Below, piece after piece: positions 9,358-18,117 of a stretch of DNA of 64,000 bases. The DNA is from UBA9926 sp023261215 (lineage in GTDB: Bacteria > Pseudomonadota > Gammaproteobacteria > Pseudomonadales > Azotimanducaceae). The notes under the pieces are model-generated. The model was given only the letters and a program-made list of their open reading frames with translations. It ran no database searches and was not told the DNA's origin. Location: assembly GCA_038136035.1 (NCBI GenBank), contig JAYPYV010000002.1, forward strand, positions 103,108 through 167,107. Reading direction: 5' to 3'. Each line of letters begins with the position of its first letter. Position 1 is the stretch's first letter. The translations under genes were made by a program, and so were the position numbers.

Positions 9358-10566
9358 ATGAACCAAGAAACCATCGAAGCCCAGTACCAAGGGTTCGTTA
9401 ACCAGCAACTCAATCTCGATCTGACCCGAGGCAAACCCTGTACTGAGCAATTAGATTTGTCGAACGATCTGCTCTCGCTCGACTCGATGCACTTGGCCCA
9501 AGATGGCACCGACGTCAGGAATTACGGCGGCCTCAAAGGCATCCCTGAGGCACGAGCCCTCGGCAGCTGGCTCCTCGATGCGCCCGCGGAGAACGTCATC
9601 GCCGGCGGCAACAGTTCGTTAAACCTGATGTACCTCGTGCTCTCCTGGCGCATGAAGCAACTACAAGCAGAGGGGGCGGGTCAAAACCCGTTAACGTTCA
9701 TCTGTCTGGTGCCTGGTTACGACCGTCATTTCACCCTGTGCGAACATTTAGGCGTCAAGATGATAGCGGTGCCCCTGCTTGATTCGGGTCCAGATATGGC
9801 AGCCATTGAAAATCTCGTTCGAGAAGATGCCTCCATTTGCGGTATCTGGTGCGTTCCCAAGTACAGCAATCCTACAGGTCACACTTACTCGGACGACGTT
9901 GTCCAACGAATCGCGGCATTGCCCAAACTGACGCCCACACCCTTTCTGGTGATGTGGGACAACGCCTATGCGGTGCACCATCTGGAGGACCAAGAGGATC
10001 GATTAGCGAATCTCTTTACACTCTCGGCGAATGAAGGCACTCAAGATGATATCGCCATTTTCGGCTCCACATCGAAAATTACCTTTGCTGGCGCAGGCGT
10101 TGGATTTTGTGCATTAAGTGATGCCAACCTCACCCGTTTTGAGCGGTTTATGGGCGAGCAAATGATCGGCTTTGACAAGGTCAATCAGCTCAAACATGCG
10201 CAGTTCTTATCCTCACCTGAAAAGCTCGCCTCACACATGAGGGCGCATCGCCGCATTCTCGAACCCAAGTTCGCCGAGGTCTATGCTGCGCTTGCGCCAC
10301 TGGCGGCTGCAGGCCTCGTAGAATTCACGGCGCCAAAAGGGGGGTATTTTGTCTCGGTCGACCTGAAACGAGCCAGTGCACAGGCGGTGGTTCGTTTGGC
10401 TGCAGAGGCCGGTGTGAAACTCACGCCGGCTGGCGCGACTTATCCTTATGGACAAGATCCACACGACGCCAACTTACGAATCGCACCCAGCTTTCCGAAG
10501 ACTGAGGTGTTGAAGCAAGCAATGGAGGTTTTCGCTTGTTGTGTGAGGCTCGCAAGTCTCGATTAA
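9358..10566 (+). CDS. PLP-dependent class I aminotransferase (MocR-like/aspartate aminotransferase Pfam PF12897 type)
   Basis: The 402-residue enzyme belongs to the group with an N-terminal LDLTRGKP segment, SNPTG-like KYSNPTGHTYS, PLP-binding Asp in MWDNAYAV (residue 201) and the Schiff-base lysine in STSKITFAGAGVGF (residue 240). Members are annotated as aspartate or alanine aminotransferases. Position directly after argC suggests amino-acid metabolism, but it does not resemble ArgD. A Shine-Dalgarno is weak; the ATG at 9358 is the only sensible start. Confidence 0.85.
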   Translation: MNQETIEAQYQGFVNQQLNLDLTRGKPCTEQLDLSNDLLSLDSMHLAQDGTDVRNYGGLKGIPEARALGSWLLDAPAENVIAGGNSSLNLMYLVLSWRMKQLQAEGAGQNPLTFICLVPGYDRHFTLCEHLGVKMIAVPLLDSGPDMAAIENLVREDASICGIWCVPKYSNPTGHTYSDDVVQRIAALPKLTPTPFLVMWDNAYAVHHLEDQEDRLANLFTLSANEGTQDDIAIFGSTSKITFAGAGVGFCALSDANLTRFERFMGEQMIGFDKVNQLKHAQFLSSPEKLASHMRAHRRILEPKFAEVYAALAPLAAAGLVEFTAPKGGYFVSVDLKRASAQAVVRLAAEAGVKLTPAGATYPYGQDPHDANLRIAPSFPKTEVLKQAMEVFACCVRLASLD

Positions 10567-10571
10567 ATCCC

Positions 10572-10577
10572 TATAAT
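10572..10577 (+). promoter_or_regulatory. Candidate sigma-70 -10 element for the helicase operon
   Basis: A perfect TATAAT lies just after the aminotransferase stop and about 80 bp before the helicase start. The matching -35 region is weak (CTCGCA at 17-bp spacing), so this is tentative. Confidence 0.4.
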
Positions 10578-10657
10578 GAGCGCCTCACATTCTTGGCCGT
10601 CTGCAGCGAGCATGATATTGCTGGCAACGCCGGCGGGCCAAACTCACGGACCAGTCC

Positions 10658-12124
10658 ATGTCATTGCTTAAAAGATGGTTTGGCGGCGCAACAGCCCCCT
10701 CACCCTCGTCAGATCAAAAGAAGACCCAACGCGCTGCCTCGTCGAAAAAACCGAAGGCTAAGCGCCCAGACAAACGAGGCTCAACCAACGCCGAGAGCCC
10801 ATCGAAGCAAACAGCCGCTAAAAAACGTGAGTCTCAAGACACGCCCGAGGTCCTGGCACCGCTCGGTGAAGATTTCAGAGTCCTTGATTTACCCGAAACG
10901 CTTAACAGAGCCATTCAAACCTTAGGCTTTCAGAGCTGCACGCCGGTTCAAAAGGCAGTCCTACCCCACAGCCTCGACGGCGAAGATATTATCGCCCAAG
11001 CTCAGACTGGCACGGGCAAAACTGCAGCCTTTCTGATCTCCATGATCACATTCCACATTGAAAATCCTGAGCAGCGCGCTCGAGGCGCTGGCGTGCCCTT
11101 TGGACTCATCATCGCCCCCACGCGCGAGCTGGTCATGCAGATTGCATCCGATGCTGAAGCGCTCACGCGCTTCACTGATTTACGCGTCATGGCCGTGGTC
11201 GGTGGAATCGATTACGAGAAGCAAAAGAAACAGCTGACCTCTCCCGTCGATATTGTGGTGGCCACCCCGGGTCGACTACTTGATTTCTGCCGGTCCGATG
11301 TCCTCCGCCTCTCACAGGTGGAGATGCTGGTGATCGACGAGGCAGACCGAATGCTCAATATGGGCTTTATCCCAGATGTCAAAGCCATTATTCAACGAAC
11401 ACCAAAAAAAGAACGCCGACAGACCCAGCTCTTCAGTGCCACCTTCAGCGAGGACATCAAGCGTTTGGCTGCAAGATGGACACTTGACCCCGTTCGAATT
11501 GAGATCGAACCCGAGAAGATCGCGACCGATACCGTCACCCAGAAGCTCTACCTGACGGCCGAAGAAGATAAATTCAAGGTACTGTGCAACCTGATTGAGT
11601 CCGAAGAGTTGGACAAGGTGATTGTCTTCGTGAATCGTCGAGACGCAACTCGTAAGCTGGAGGATCGCTTATTTAGGCAAGGTTACGCCACCGGTCTACT
11701 CACCGGCGAAGTCACTCAGAAGAAACGGGTGCGTACACTGGACGAATTTAAATCTGGGGAGATCAAAGTCTTGGTCGCGACCGACGTCGCCGGACGAGGG
11801 ATTCACGTGGACAACATCACTCATGTGGTGAATTTCAATTTACCGGAGGATCCGGAGGACTATGTGCACCGGATCGGGCGGACAGGCCGGGCCGGGGCTG
11901 ACGGTACCTCAGTCAGCCTGATTTGCGAGAATGATGCCTTCATGCTCGGCAGTATTGAGACAATGCTCGGCGAGCCCTTGGTGTTCGAGCACCCGCCAGA
12001 ACACCTCCTTGTTGACCTCAACGCGCCAACACGGGGTTCGCGCAAGCAGGATCTCATCACTCCAACAGGCGAAACCAAACATGGCAAGCGACCAGGCCGA
12101 CCGCCAACTCACCGCAGACGGTGA
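10658..12124 (+). CDS. rhlB: DEAD-box ATP-dependent RNA helicase, RhlB-like
   Basis: The 488-residue protein has a charged, low-complexity Lys/Pro/Ser-rich N-terminus of about 65 residues, then the full DEAD core: Q motif FxxxTPVQ, AQTGTGKT, PTRELVMQ, VATPGRLLD, DEAD (VIDEADRML), SAT (FSATF), IVFVNRRD, ATDVAGRGIH and HRIGRTGRAG. The core is closest to RhlB, the helicase of the RNA degradosome that unwinds mRNA for decay. The C-terminal 40 residues are basic. The final 44 bp overlap the next gene in another frame. Confidence 0.9.
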   Translation: MSLLKRWFGGATAPSPSSDQKKTQRAASSKKPKAKRPDKRGSTNAESPSKQTAAKKRESQDTPEVLAPLGEDFRVLDLPETLNRAIQTLGFQSCTPVQKAVLPHSLDGEDIIAQAQTGTGKTAAFLISMITFHIENPEQRARGAGVPFGLIIAPTRELVMQIASDAEALTRFTDLRVMAVVGGIDYEKQKKQLTSPVDIVVATPGRLLDFCRSDVLRLSQVEMLVIDEADRMLNMGFIPDVKAIIQRTPKKERRQTQLFSATFSEDIKRLAARWTLDPVRIEIEPEKIATDTVTQKLYLTAEEDKFKVLCNLIESEELDKVIVFVNRRDATRKLEDRLFRQGYATGLLTGEVTQKKRVRTLDEFKSGEIKVLVATDVAGRGIHVDNITHVVNFNLPEDPEDYVHRIGRTGRAGADGTSVSLICENDAFMLGSIETMLGEPLVFEHPPEHLLVDLNAPTRGSRKQDLITPTGETKHGKRPGRPPTHRRR

Positions 12125-12662
12125 AGGGACCTATCTTTCAAAGCACGCGCAAGATGCCTCGAAGCCTCTAGGCCAACAGCACCAACACAACGACAACGCC
12201 ATTCGCCACGCGATTGATCTTGGCGGCGCCACAGGCTTGACCACACTCGGTGTCCGATTGGTGAGGGTCACGCAGGGCCACGACTCAACAGAATACCATC
12301 GCCACTTAAATGACGAAGAGTTCGTCTACATTTTGTCCGGACGGGGCGTGGCTAGAGTCGGCGAATCGCAGTTTGAGATCCACGCGGGCGACTATCTGGG
12401 TTATCGCAAAAACGGTCCAGCGCACTGCTTGAGTAATCCCTACGAAGAAGACTTGGTTTACCTCATGGCGGGCACGCGGAGTGATGTCGACATTTGCGAG
12501 TATCCCGACCTTCAGATTCGCCAGGTCAGAGTCGATGGTGTTCGATATGCAGCTAAGACCGAGGATTTCTCCTTGGTCTCATCAAAACCGCTAACAGACG
12601 CCGATGATCATGCTACCCTCAAAACTCTCCCTACCACAGAAGATCCAGATGCAACGTCCTAA
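12081..12662 (+). CDS. Cupin-domain protein
   Basis: This 193-residue protein has a single cupin barrel with metal-site pattern EYHRHLNDEEFVYILSGRG followed by HAGDYLGYRKNGPAHCL, giving the His-His-Glu-His set. Cupin members of this type bind metal and act on small sugars or acids, or are simple sensors; no function is assigned. The ATG at 12081 overlaps the 3' end of the helicase gene by 44 bp and the gene overlaps the DUF2237 gene by 14 bp, so these genes are transcribed together. Confidence 0.8.
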   Translation: MASDQADRQLTADGEGTYLSKHAQDASKPLGQQHQHNDNAIRHAIDLGGATGLTTLGVRLVRVTQGHDSTEYHRHLNDEEFVYILSGRGVARVGESQFEIHAGDYLGYRKNGPAHCLSNPYEEDLVYLMAGTRSDVDICEYPDLQIRQVRVDGVRYAAKTEDFSLVSSKPLTDADDHATLKTLPTTEDPDATS

Positions 12663-13035
12663 ACCCATCGCCAGCTTAAATGTTCTTGGCGAACCGCTCG
12701 TCCCTTGCAGTTTAGAACCGATGACCGGTTTCTTCAGAGATGGCTGCTGCAACACATGCAAAGAAGACGTTGGCGTTCACACCGTGTGCGTGGAAGTGAG
12801 CGCGGCTTTTCTTGAATTTTCCAAGGCTCAGGGTAACGACCTTTTAACCCCGCACCCCGAGTGGGGCTTCCCAGGTCTCAAACCAGGCGACCGATGGTGT
12901 TTATGTGCCGGCCGTTGGCTAGAAGCCCATCAGCAAGATGCAGCCCCACCCGTCTTTTTGTCGAGTACCCATGCGCGCACGCTGGAGATCGTGCCGCTCA
13001 ATGTCCTGAAGGAAAACGCCGCCATCATTAACTGA
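12649..13035 (+). CDS. DUF2237 family protein
   Basis: The 128-residue protein matches the DUF2237 pattern: NVLGEPLVPCS, TGFFRDGCCNT, then VCVEVSAAFLEFSKAQGNDL and GLKPGDRWCLCAGRW. These cytosolic proteins are conserved in proteobacteria and cyanobacteria with no known activity; several invariant cysteines (CS, GCC, WCLC) suggest a metal or redox role. The start at 12649 overlaps the upstream cupin gene. The end is 11 bp before the next gene. Confidence 0.88.
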   Translation: MQRPKPIASLNVLGEPLVPCSLEPMTGFFRDGCCNTCKEDVGVHTVCVEVSAAFLEFSKAQGNDLLTPHPEWGFPGLKPGDRWCLCAGRWLEAHQQDAAPPVFLSSTHARTLEIVPLNVLKENAAIIN

Positions 13036-13046
13036 AAGGAAATGGG

Positions 13047-13724
13047 ATGCGTCTTAAACAAAAACAGATTTTGATCACTCAATCGGACGCCTACATGGGC
13101 CCAAGCATTCAGGCCTTTTTTGAAAAAGAGGGCGCGGATATCACAGCAATCCCGGGGCCAGTCCCTTTCGGCTCGGCCTTTGAGCACTATCCTGCTTTTG
13201 GCCGTCCTTTTGATGTTGTCATCGCCAATCTTGCCCATGACCCAATGAATGGACCCCTCGACCAACTCACAGATGGGGCCTGGCAAGCCCTGTTTGACAC
13301 GATGGTTCATCCGTTGATGAGCTTGATTCGACACTTCGCACCGAACATGGCGCACGCCGGTGCGGGCAAAATTATTGCTGTGACCAGTGCGGCGCCACTA
13401 CGGGGTATCCCGGGTTCGGCGGCCTACTGCGCAGCCAGAGGCGCACAAAACGCTTGGGTTAAAGCCGCAGGACTCGAATACGCGGACCGCAACGTCCAAA
13501 TCAACGCAATCGCCCAAAACTACGTCAGCAATCCCGTTTACTACCCTGATGAGCTTGTGGCCTCTGAACGATTTCAAAAGCATCTTGCCCGTAATGTGCC
13601 TCGGGGAAGGGTCGCCACTGCAGACGAGCAAGCAGCGCTCGCGTGTTTTCTGGCTTCTGATGAAAGCGACTTTTTTGTTGGCCAAATCTTCCCCTTCTCC
13701 GGCGGATGGGCCACCAACAGCTGA
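13047..13724 (+). CDS. Halohydrin dehalogenase-like short-chain dehydrogenase fold protein
   Basis: The 225-residue protein has an SDR fold but lacks the dinucleotide motif TGxxxGxG; the equivalent segment is ITQSDAYMGPS, fitting T-x4-Y-x-G. The catalytic signature is S-x12-Y-x3-R (Ser in TSAAP, Tyr-Cys-Ala-Ala-Arg), with Arg in place of the SDR Lys. S-Y-R with T-x4-F-x-G defines halohydrin dehalogenases, which release halide from vicinal haloalcohols to form epoxides without NAD. NYVSNPVYYPDELV resembles the HheC halide-pocket segment. The only departure is Tyr for Phe in the first motif. Cofactor-free activity is inferred, not shown. It lies 11 bp after DUF2237 and overlaps the GNAT gene. 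Confidence 0.75.
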   Translation: MRLKQKQILITQSDAYMGPSIQAFFEKEGADITAIPGPVPFGSAFEHYPAFGRPFDVVIANLAHDPMNGPLDQLTDGAWQALFDTMVHPLMSLIRHFAPNMAHAGAGKIIAVTSAAPLRGIPGSAAYCAARGAQNAWVKAAGLEYADRNVQINAIAQNYVSNPVYYPDELVASERFQKHLARNVPRGRVATADEQAALACFLASDESDFFVGQIFPFSGGWATNS

Positions 13725-14199
13725 TGACTGATCAATCGTGGTGCGCAAGGCAGGTTCACACCTGGCACTTAGAGCAATTGTCACCCTTTTCGACGCCAGC
13801 ACGGGAACCACCGGCGTATCATCTCTTCCAACTCACTGACCCCCAGCCAGAGTTTTGTCGTTACCTTTACGCGGCAGTTGGCGGGCCATGGCATTGGTAC
13901 GAGCGGCTGACGTGGAGTCGGGCGCAATGGCAGGCTTGCCTTGCCCACTCAGCAAGAACAACGTGGGTTGCCTATCTCGCTGGGGAACCGGCGGGCTATT
14001 TTGAACTGATGGATCATGGCGCTCGAAATATCGAGATCGCATATTTTGGACTTCTCCCTCATCGAATCGGTCAAGGTCTGGGAAAGCCACTGCTCTTTGA
14101 TGCTATCGACGCCGCTCAGCGCTTGGGCGCTCATCGTTTGTGGCTTCACACCTGCGATATGGACCACCCCGCCGCGCTGGCAAATTATCAGCAATGTGG
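13724..14199 (+). CDS. GNAT-family N-acetyltransferase (3' end lost in gap)
   Basis: About 158 residues are visible before the N run. The acetyl-CoA loop is GLLPHRIGQGLGKPLL (R-x-x-G-x-G/A), preceded by the strand NIEIAYF and followed by LWLHTCDMDHPAALANYQQC, near the usual C-terminus. The ATG at 13724 overlaps the stop of the dehalogenase-like gene by one base. The substrate is unknown. Only a short tail should be missing. Confidence 0.8.
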
Positions 14200-14299
14200 N
14201 NNNNNNNNNNNNNNNNNNNNNNNNNNNNNNNNNNNNNNNNNNNNNNNNNNNNNNNNNNNNNNNNNNNNNNNNNNNNNNNNNNNNNNNNNNNNNNNNNNN
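14200..14299. other. 100-N assembly gap between convergent genes
   Basis: The flanks are not duplicated. The gap hides the 3' ends of the GNAT gene (rightward) and of amt (leftward), so the real missing sequence is of unknown length. Confidence 0.95.
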
Positions 14300-15483
14300 T
14301 CCTCTTCCTCCGAAATCCGAATCCCGATCACCGCCTTGATGATCGACCAGACGATGAGCGACATGACGAAGGTCCAAACGAAGATCGCAAGGGTTCCGAG
14401 CAGTTGGCCCATGAATGTTGCATCACCATTAGACAGAAGTACCGCAAAGAGGCCCCAGATTCCACACACACCATGGACTGAAATTGCGCCTACGGGGTCA
14501 TCAATCTTAATTCGATCAAAGGCCACAATCGAAAACACGACCAACACACCGCCAATCGCGCCTATCAAAACGGACAAGCCAGGCGCTGGGCTCAAGGGAT
14601 CTGCAGTGATCGACACGAGCCCTGCGAGTGCGCCATTTAATGCCATGGTGAGATCGGCCTTCCCAAAGGACAGTTTTGCAACCAACAGCGCAGCCACCAG
14701 ACCCCCTGCTGCGGCCATATTCGTATTCACGAACACACGGGCCACCGCATTCGCTTCTTCAATATTCGATAACTTCAGTTCCGAGCCGCCGTTAAACCCA
14801 AACCAGCCGAACCACAAAATGAACATCCCGAGTGTTGCGAGCGGCATGTTCGCGCCAGGAATCGGGTGAACGGCGCCATTAGCACCATATTTCCCTGCTC
14901 GAGGACCCAGCAACAAGACGCCTGCGAGCGCGGCCGCAGCCCCGCACATGTGCACGATGCCTGAACCTGCAAAGTCTGAAAATCCTAAGTCACTGAGCGC
15001 ACCTCCGCCCCAGGACCATGAACCCTGGACCGGATAAATCACCCCAGTCATCACCACCGCAAACGCGAGGAAAGCCCAAAGCTTGATGCGTTCAGCGACC
15101 GCGCCCGAGATGATCGACATTGCGGTTGCGACAAACACCACTTGGAAGAAAAAGTCTGAGAATCCGGCATAGTAGGTGTCTCCACCCGACGCAATGACAT
15201 CAGCCACCGCGTTGTCCTCGCCCAGCCCGAAATCCAAATCAAGCCCTGGCAACCAGCCGCTTGCCCCTGAATACATCAGGTCATACCCGATGAAGAGATA
15301 CATAATGCAAGCTATTGCAAACAGCGCCACGTTCTTGGTCAGAATTTCAGACGTATTTTTAGCTCGGACCAATCCTGCTTCCAGCATGGCGAATCCGGGC
15401 GCCATGAACATCACAAGCGCTCCCATCACCAAGAAGTAGAACGTATCCAATGCATAACTGATTTGGACCGCTGATTCTTCCAC
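14300..15483 (-). CDS. amt: Ammonium transporter (Amt), C-terminal tail in gap
   Basis: About 394 residues of an eleven-helix Amt channel are visible. The pore histidines lie in FAGSGIVHMCGA and AISVHGVCGIWG, and the family segments GFNGGSEL and GARAG-like PRAGKYG are present. It lacks the cleaved signal peptide of E. coli AmtB. The GTG start at 15483 follows AAGGAG at good spacing, and no upstream similarity exists. The C-terminal PII-binding tail starts at GIRISEEE and runs into the gap. No glnK is adjacent. A sigma-54-type promoter lies 126 bp upstream. Confidence 0.92.
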
Positions 15484-15608
15484 GATTTTCTCCTTGTCCC
15501 CTCGATCAGGGATTGTTTCAACTGAGCACCGACCCTTCGGCGCGCCTCGACTCAAGACTGGTTGTTCGATGGTTCGAAGCAAATCAAAAGTCATCTGTCG
15601 CCTGTCTT

Positions 15609-15624
15609 TGCAAAGCTGATGCCA
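15609..15624 (-). promoter_or_regulatory. Candidate sigma-54 (-24/-12) promoter of amt
   Basis: Read leftward, this is TGGCAT-N5-TTGCA, fitting the sigma-54 consensus TGGCAY-N5-TTGCW exactly. It implies a transcript start near 15597 and a leader of about 115 nt. An NtrC-like half-site TGGTGCA lies at 15698-15704, about 75 bp upstream. Nitrogen control of amt is typical. Confidence 0.6.
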
Positions 15625-16204
15625 ACCTCTCGAACCGCTCGGATTCACTGCGAAAGCGCTCAGATGGCCCACCCTAACGAGGTTTTCCGGTCATTCGTGG
15701 TGCAACGCCGCGCTTCAAGGCCTTAAGGTAGTGCACGAATCATCCGACACCGCCCCGATTAAGTGCGCCGAGCCATGACACACAGGAACAAGGACGGCAG
15801 ATTTGGGAATGCAGGCGAGGCGCATAAGGTCAAGCCGGCTTGTTGGTCAAAAACTGCGACGAGCATCAGCAATACTTTTCTCAACTGGAGCGCGACCGTG
15901 GGTGAGAGCCGATAGGCCCAGCATTTCAGGGCCTCACAAATAAATTTCGATTGAGGAATTAAGCGGAAAAGGTGTGAGCGATTAACGCCTCACAAGGACA
16001 GCACGGACAAGCCACCGCCCAATGCCTCATGTCACGCGGATTGAACGCGCATCCTGAACGAACGCAATGAAAAGCCCGGCGCTAGGCATTCACCCTGAAT
16101 GACCCAATCATCTGAGCATGTGGGATCAAAAGAGACCGCGAGGCTCAATCACCCACAGGCACCTCAAACGCCTGAACCCACCGCAGGGTCCAACATCGCC
16201 TGAA
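15625..16204. other. Non-coding stretch between dctM and amt
   Basis: About 580 bp with no supported gene. It holds the NtrC-like half-site (15698-15704) and presumably the terminator of the TRAP operon, although I see no strong hairpin with a T run. Confidence 0.5.
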
Positions 16205-17554
16205 TCACTCGGCCATTGAAGGCAACCAGAGTACCAGGGCATCGAAGTAAAAAATGGTGGCCAGCCCGAGAAGCTGAAGGCCGATAAAAGGCACCACGCC
16301 CCGATAGATCGTCTCGACCCGGATCCCCTGGGGAGCGACCCCTTTCAGATAAAAGATCGCGAACCCGACCGGGGGCGTTAAGAACGCTGTTTGTAAGCAG
16401 ACGGCGAACAGAACCGTAAACCAAATTAAGTCAAACCCCAGATCCAAAACCACCGGGGCCACAAGTGGTAGCACAATCAGCGTAATTTCAATCCAATCCA
16501 ACACGAAGCCGAGCAGAAACGTCACAAGCAAAATGGTCAATAAAATACCGGTGGGCTCAAAAGGTAGGCCTAAAAGCAAACGAGCGATCAGTGCATCTCC
16601 ACCCAATCCACGCAAGACCAAGGAAAAGGCTGTCGCACCAAGAAAAATAGCGAAGATGTACGCTGTCGTTTGCGTCGTTTCAACGAGCGCGTCTCGCATC
16701 ACCTCTCGGTTAAGTCGACCCGCGGCCCAAGTGAGCATCAATGCGCCAAACGCACCAACGCCAGCGGCTTCCGTGGGCGTCGCGAGACCGAAAAAGATTG
16801 ACCCCAACACCGCAATAATCAGCGCGATCGGCGGCAAGATTGACGCACCCAGTTGCATCAGAAGATCCAAAGTCACGGGTTCACTGTTTGATTGGGGTGG
16901 CGCGATATCTCGACGCAACCAAGCACTCAGCACGATGTACATCATGTAAAAGAGTGCAAGCAGAAGTCCTGGAATCAATGCACCCAAAAATAGATCACCC
17001 ACCGAAATCGCCAACCGGTCGGCCATGAGAACCAACATAATTGAGGGCGGGATGAGGATGCCCAATGTCCCGACCGCGGCAACAGTGCCCGTCGCAAACT
17101 CTGCGCGATAGCCGGCACGGAGCATGCTCGGTAACGCAAGCAAGCCTAGCAGCACGACCGATGCACCAATGATCCCTGTCGATGCCGCCAGCAGAACACC
17201 AATCGCCGTGACTGAAAGCGCGAGCCCTCCCGGGACTCGCTCAAAGAGACGCGCTAGATTTTCAAGGAGCCGCGCGGCCAAACCAGACTTCTCTAGCAAA
17301 ATCCCCATCAAGATGAACATCGGTAAGGCCACCAACACCCAATTATTCATCACATCCCAGATGCGATCAGCCACCAGCGCGCTGTAATCCCAACTCATCA
17401 GGACGGGCCATCCCAGGTCAACCTGCGCAATAATCCCAAGCGCAGTGAACAAGACCGCGAGCCCACCCAATACCCATGCCACAGGAAATCCTGTAAAGAT
17501 CAACAAAATAAAGCTCATGAACATGGCGATACTGAGCCATTCTGCGGCACTCAC
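16205..17554 (-). CDS. dctM: TRAP transporter large permease (DctM-like)
   Basis: The 449-residue, very hydrophobic protein has about twelve membrane segments and the DctM family features: an early FPVAWVLGGLAVLF stretch, PSIMLVLM after GTLGILIPPS, and GLATPTEAAGVGAFGAL. It forms the ion-coupled permease with DctQ. The start overlaps the end of dctQ by four bases, and dctQ overlaps dctP likewise, so the three genes form one leftward operon in the order dctP-dctQ-dctM. Confidence 0.93.
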   Translation of the reverse strand: MSAAEWLSIAMFMSFILLIFTGFPVAWVLGGLAVLFTALGIIAQVDLGWPVLMSWDYSALVADRIWDVMNNWVLVALPMFILMGILLEKSGLAARLLENLARLFERVPGGLALSVTAIGVLLAASTGIIGASVVLLGLLALPSMLRAGYRAEFATGTVAAVGTLGILIPPSIMLVLMADRLAISVGDLFLGALIPGLLLALFYMMYIVLSAWLRRDIAPPQSNSEPVTLDLLMQLGASILPPIALIIAVLGSIFFGLATPTEAAGVGAFGALMLTWAAGRLNREVMRDALVETTQTTAYIFAIFLGATAFSLVLRGLGGDALIARLLLGLPFEPTGILLTILLVTFLLGFVLDWIEITLIVLPLVAPVVLDLGFDLIWFTVLFAVCLQTAFLTPPVGFAIFYLKGVAPQGIRVETIYRGVVPFIGLQLLGLATIFYFDALVLWLPSMAE

Positions 17555-18117
17555 GGGAGGGTCACCGTCTTTTTCTTGAGGTTGTTTTCGCCGAATACCT
17601 CTGACCCTCCAAAGAGCCGTGCGCCGACCTTAGCTAGACGGGCGATCGAGGCCAGGGCAAGCATTAAGAAGGCGAGCGGCAGCATACTCTTGATGACCCA
17701 TCTGAACGGGAGCCCACCGGGCGCTTGCGAAATTTCAGAGGTCTGAAAGGAATAAAGCACGAAAGGGAGCGCTGCGTAGAGCACCAACGCGACAAAGGGG
17801 AGCAGCAACAGCAAAATCCCATAAAGCTCCACCCAGGCTCTGGTCGTCTCGGACCAACGCTCTCTCAACACATCCACTCGCACATGGACGTCCCGCGTCA
17901 CCGCAAAGGAGAGTCCCAGAAGAAAGCCCGTGGAATAAAGATGCCATTGCAATTCCTCGAGCTGAATAAATCCCTGGCTGAATACATAGCGGCTGATGAC
18001 ATTCACTAAGATGACCGCCATCAAGACCAGCCAAATGAGGCCAAGCCATCGACCTAAACGATCAATCAATCGCTCAAGTGCGACGACCCATTGAGTCTCA
18101 ACATTGAGGGCCTTCAT
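17551..18117 (-). CDS. dctQ: TRAP transporter small permease (DctQ-like)
   Basis: This 188-residue protein has four hydrophobic helices and the DctQ pattern NVISRYVFSQGFIQLEELQWHLY, the helix that contacts the large subunit. It overlaps dctP upstream and dctM downstream by a few bases each. The last 15 residues are basic and cytoplasmic. Confidence 0.9.
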   Translation of the reverse strand: MKALNVETQWVVALERLIDRLGRWLGLIWLVLMAVILVNVISRYVFSQGFIQLEELQWHLYSTGFLLGLSFAVTRDVHVRVDVLRERWSETTRAWVELYGILLLLLPFVALVLYAALPFVLYSFQTSEISQAPGGLPFRWVIKSMLPLAFLMLALASIARLAKVGARLFGGSEVFGENNLKKKTVTLP

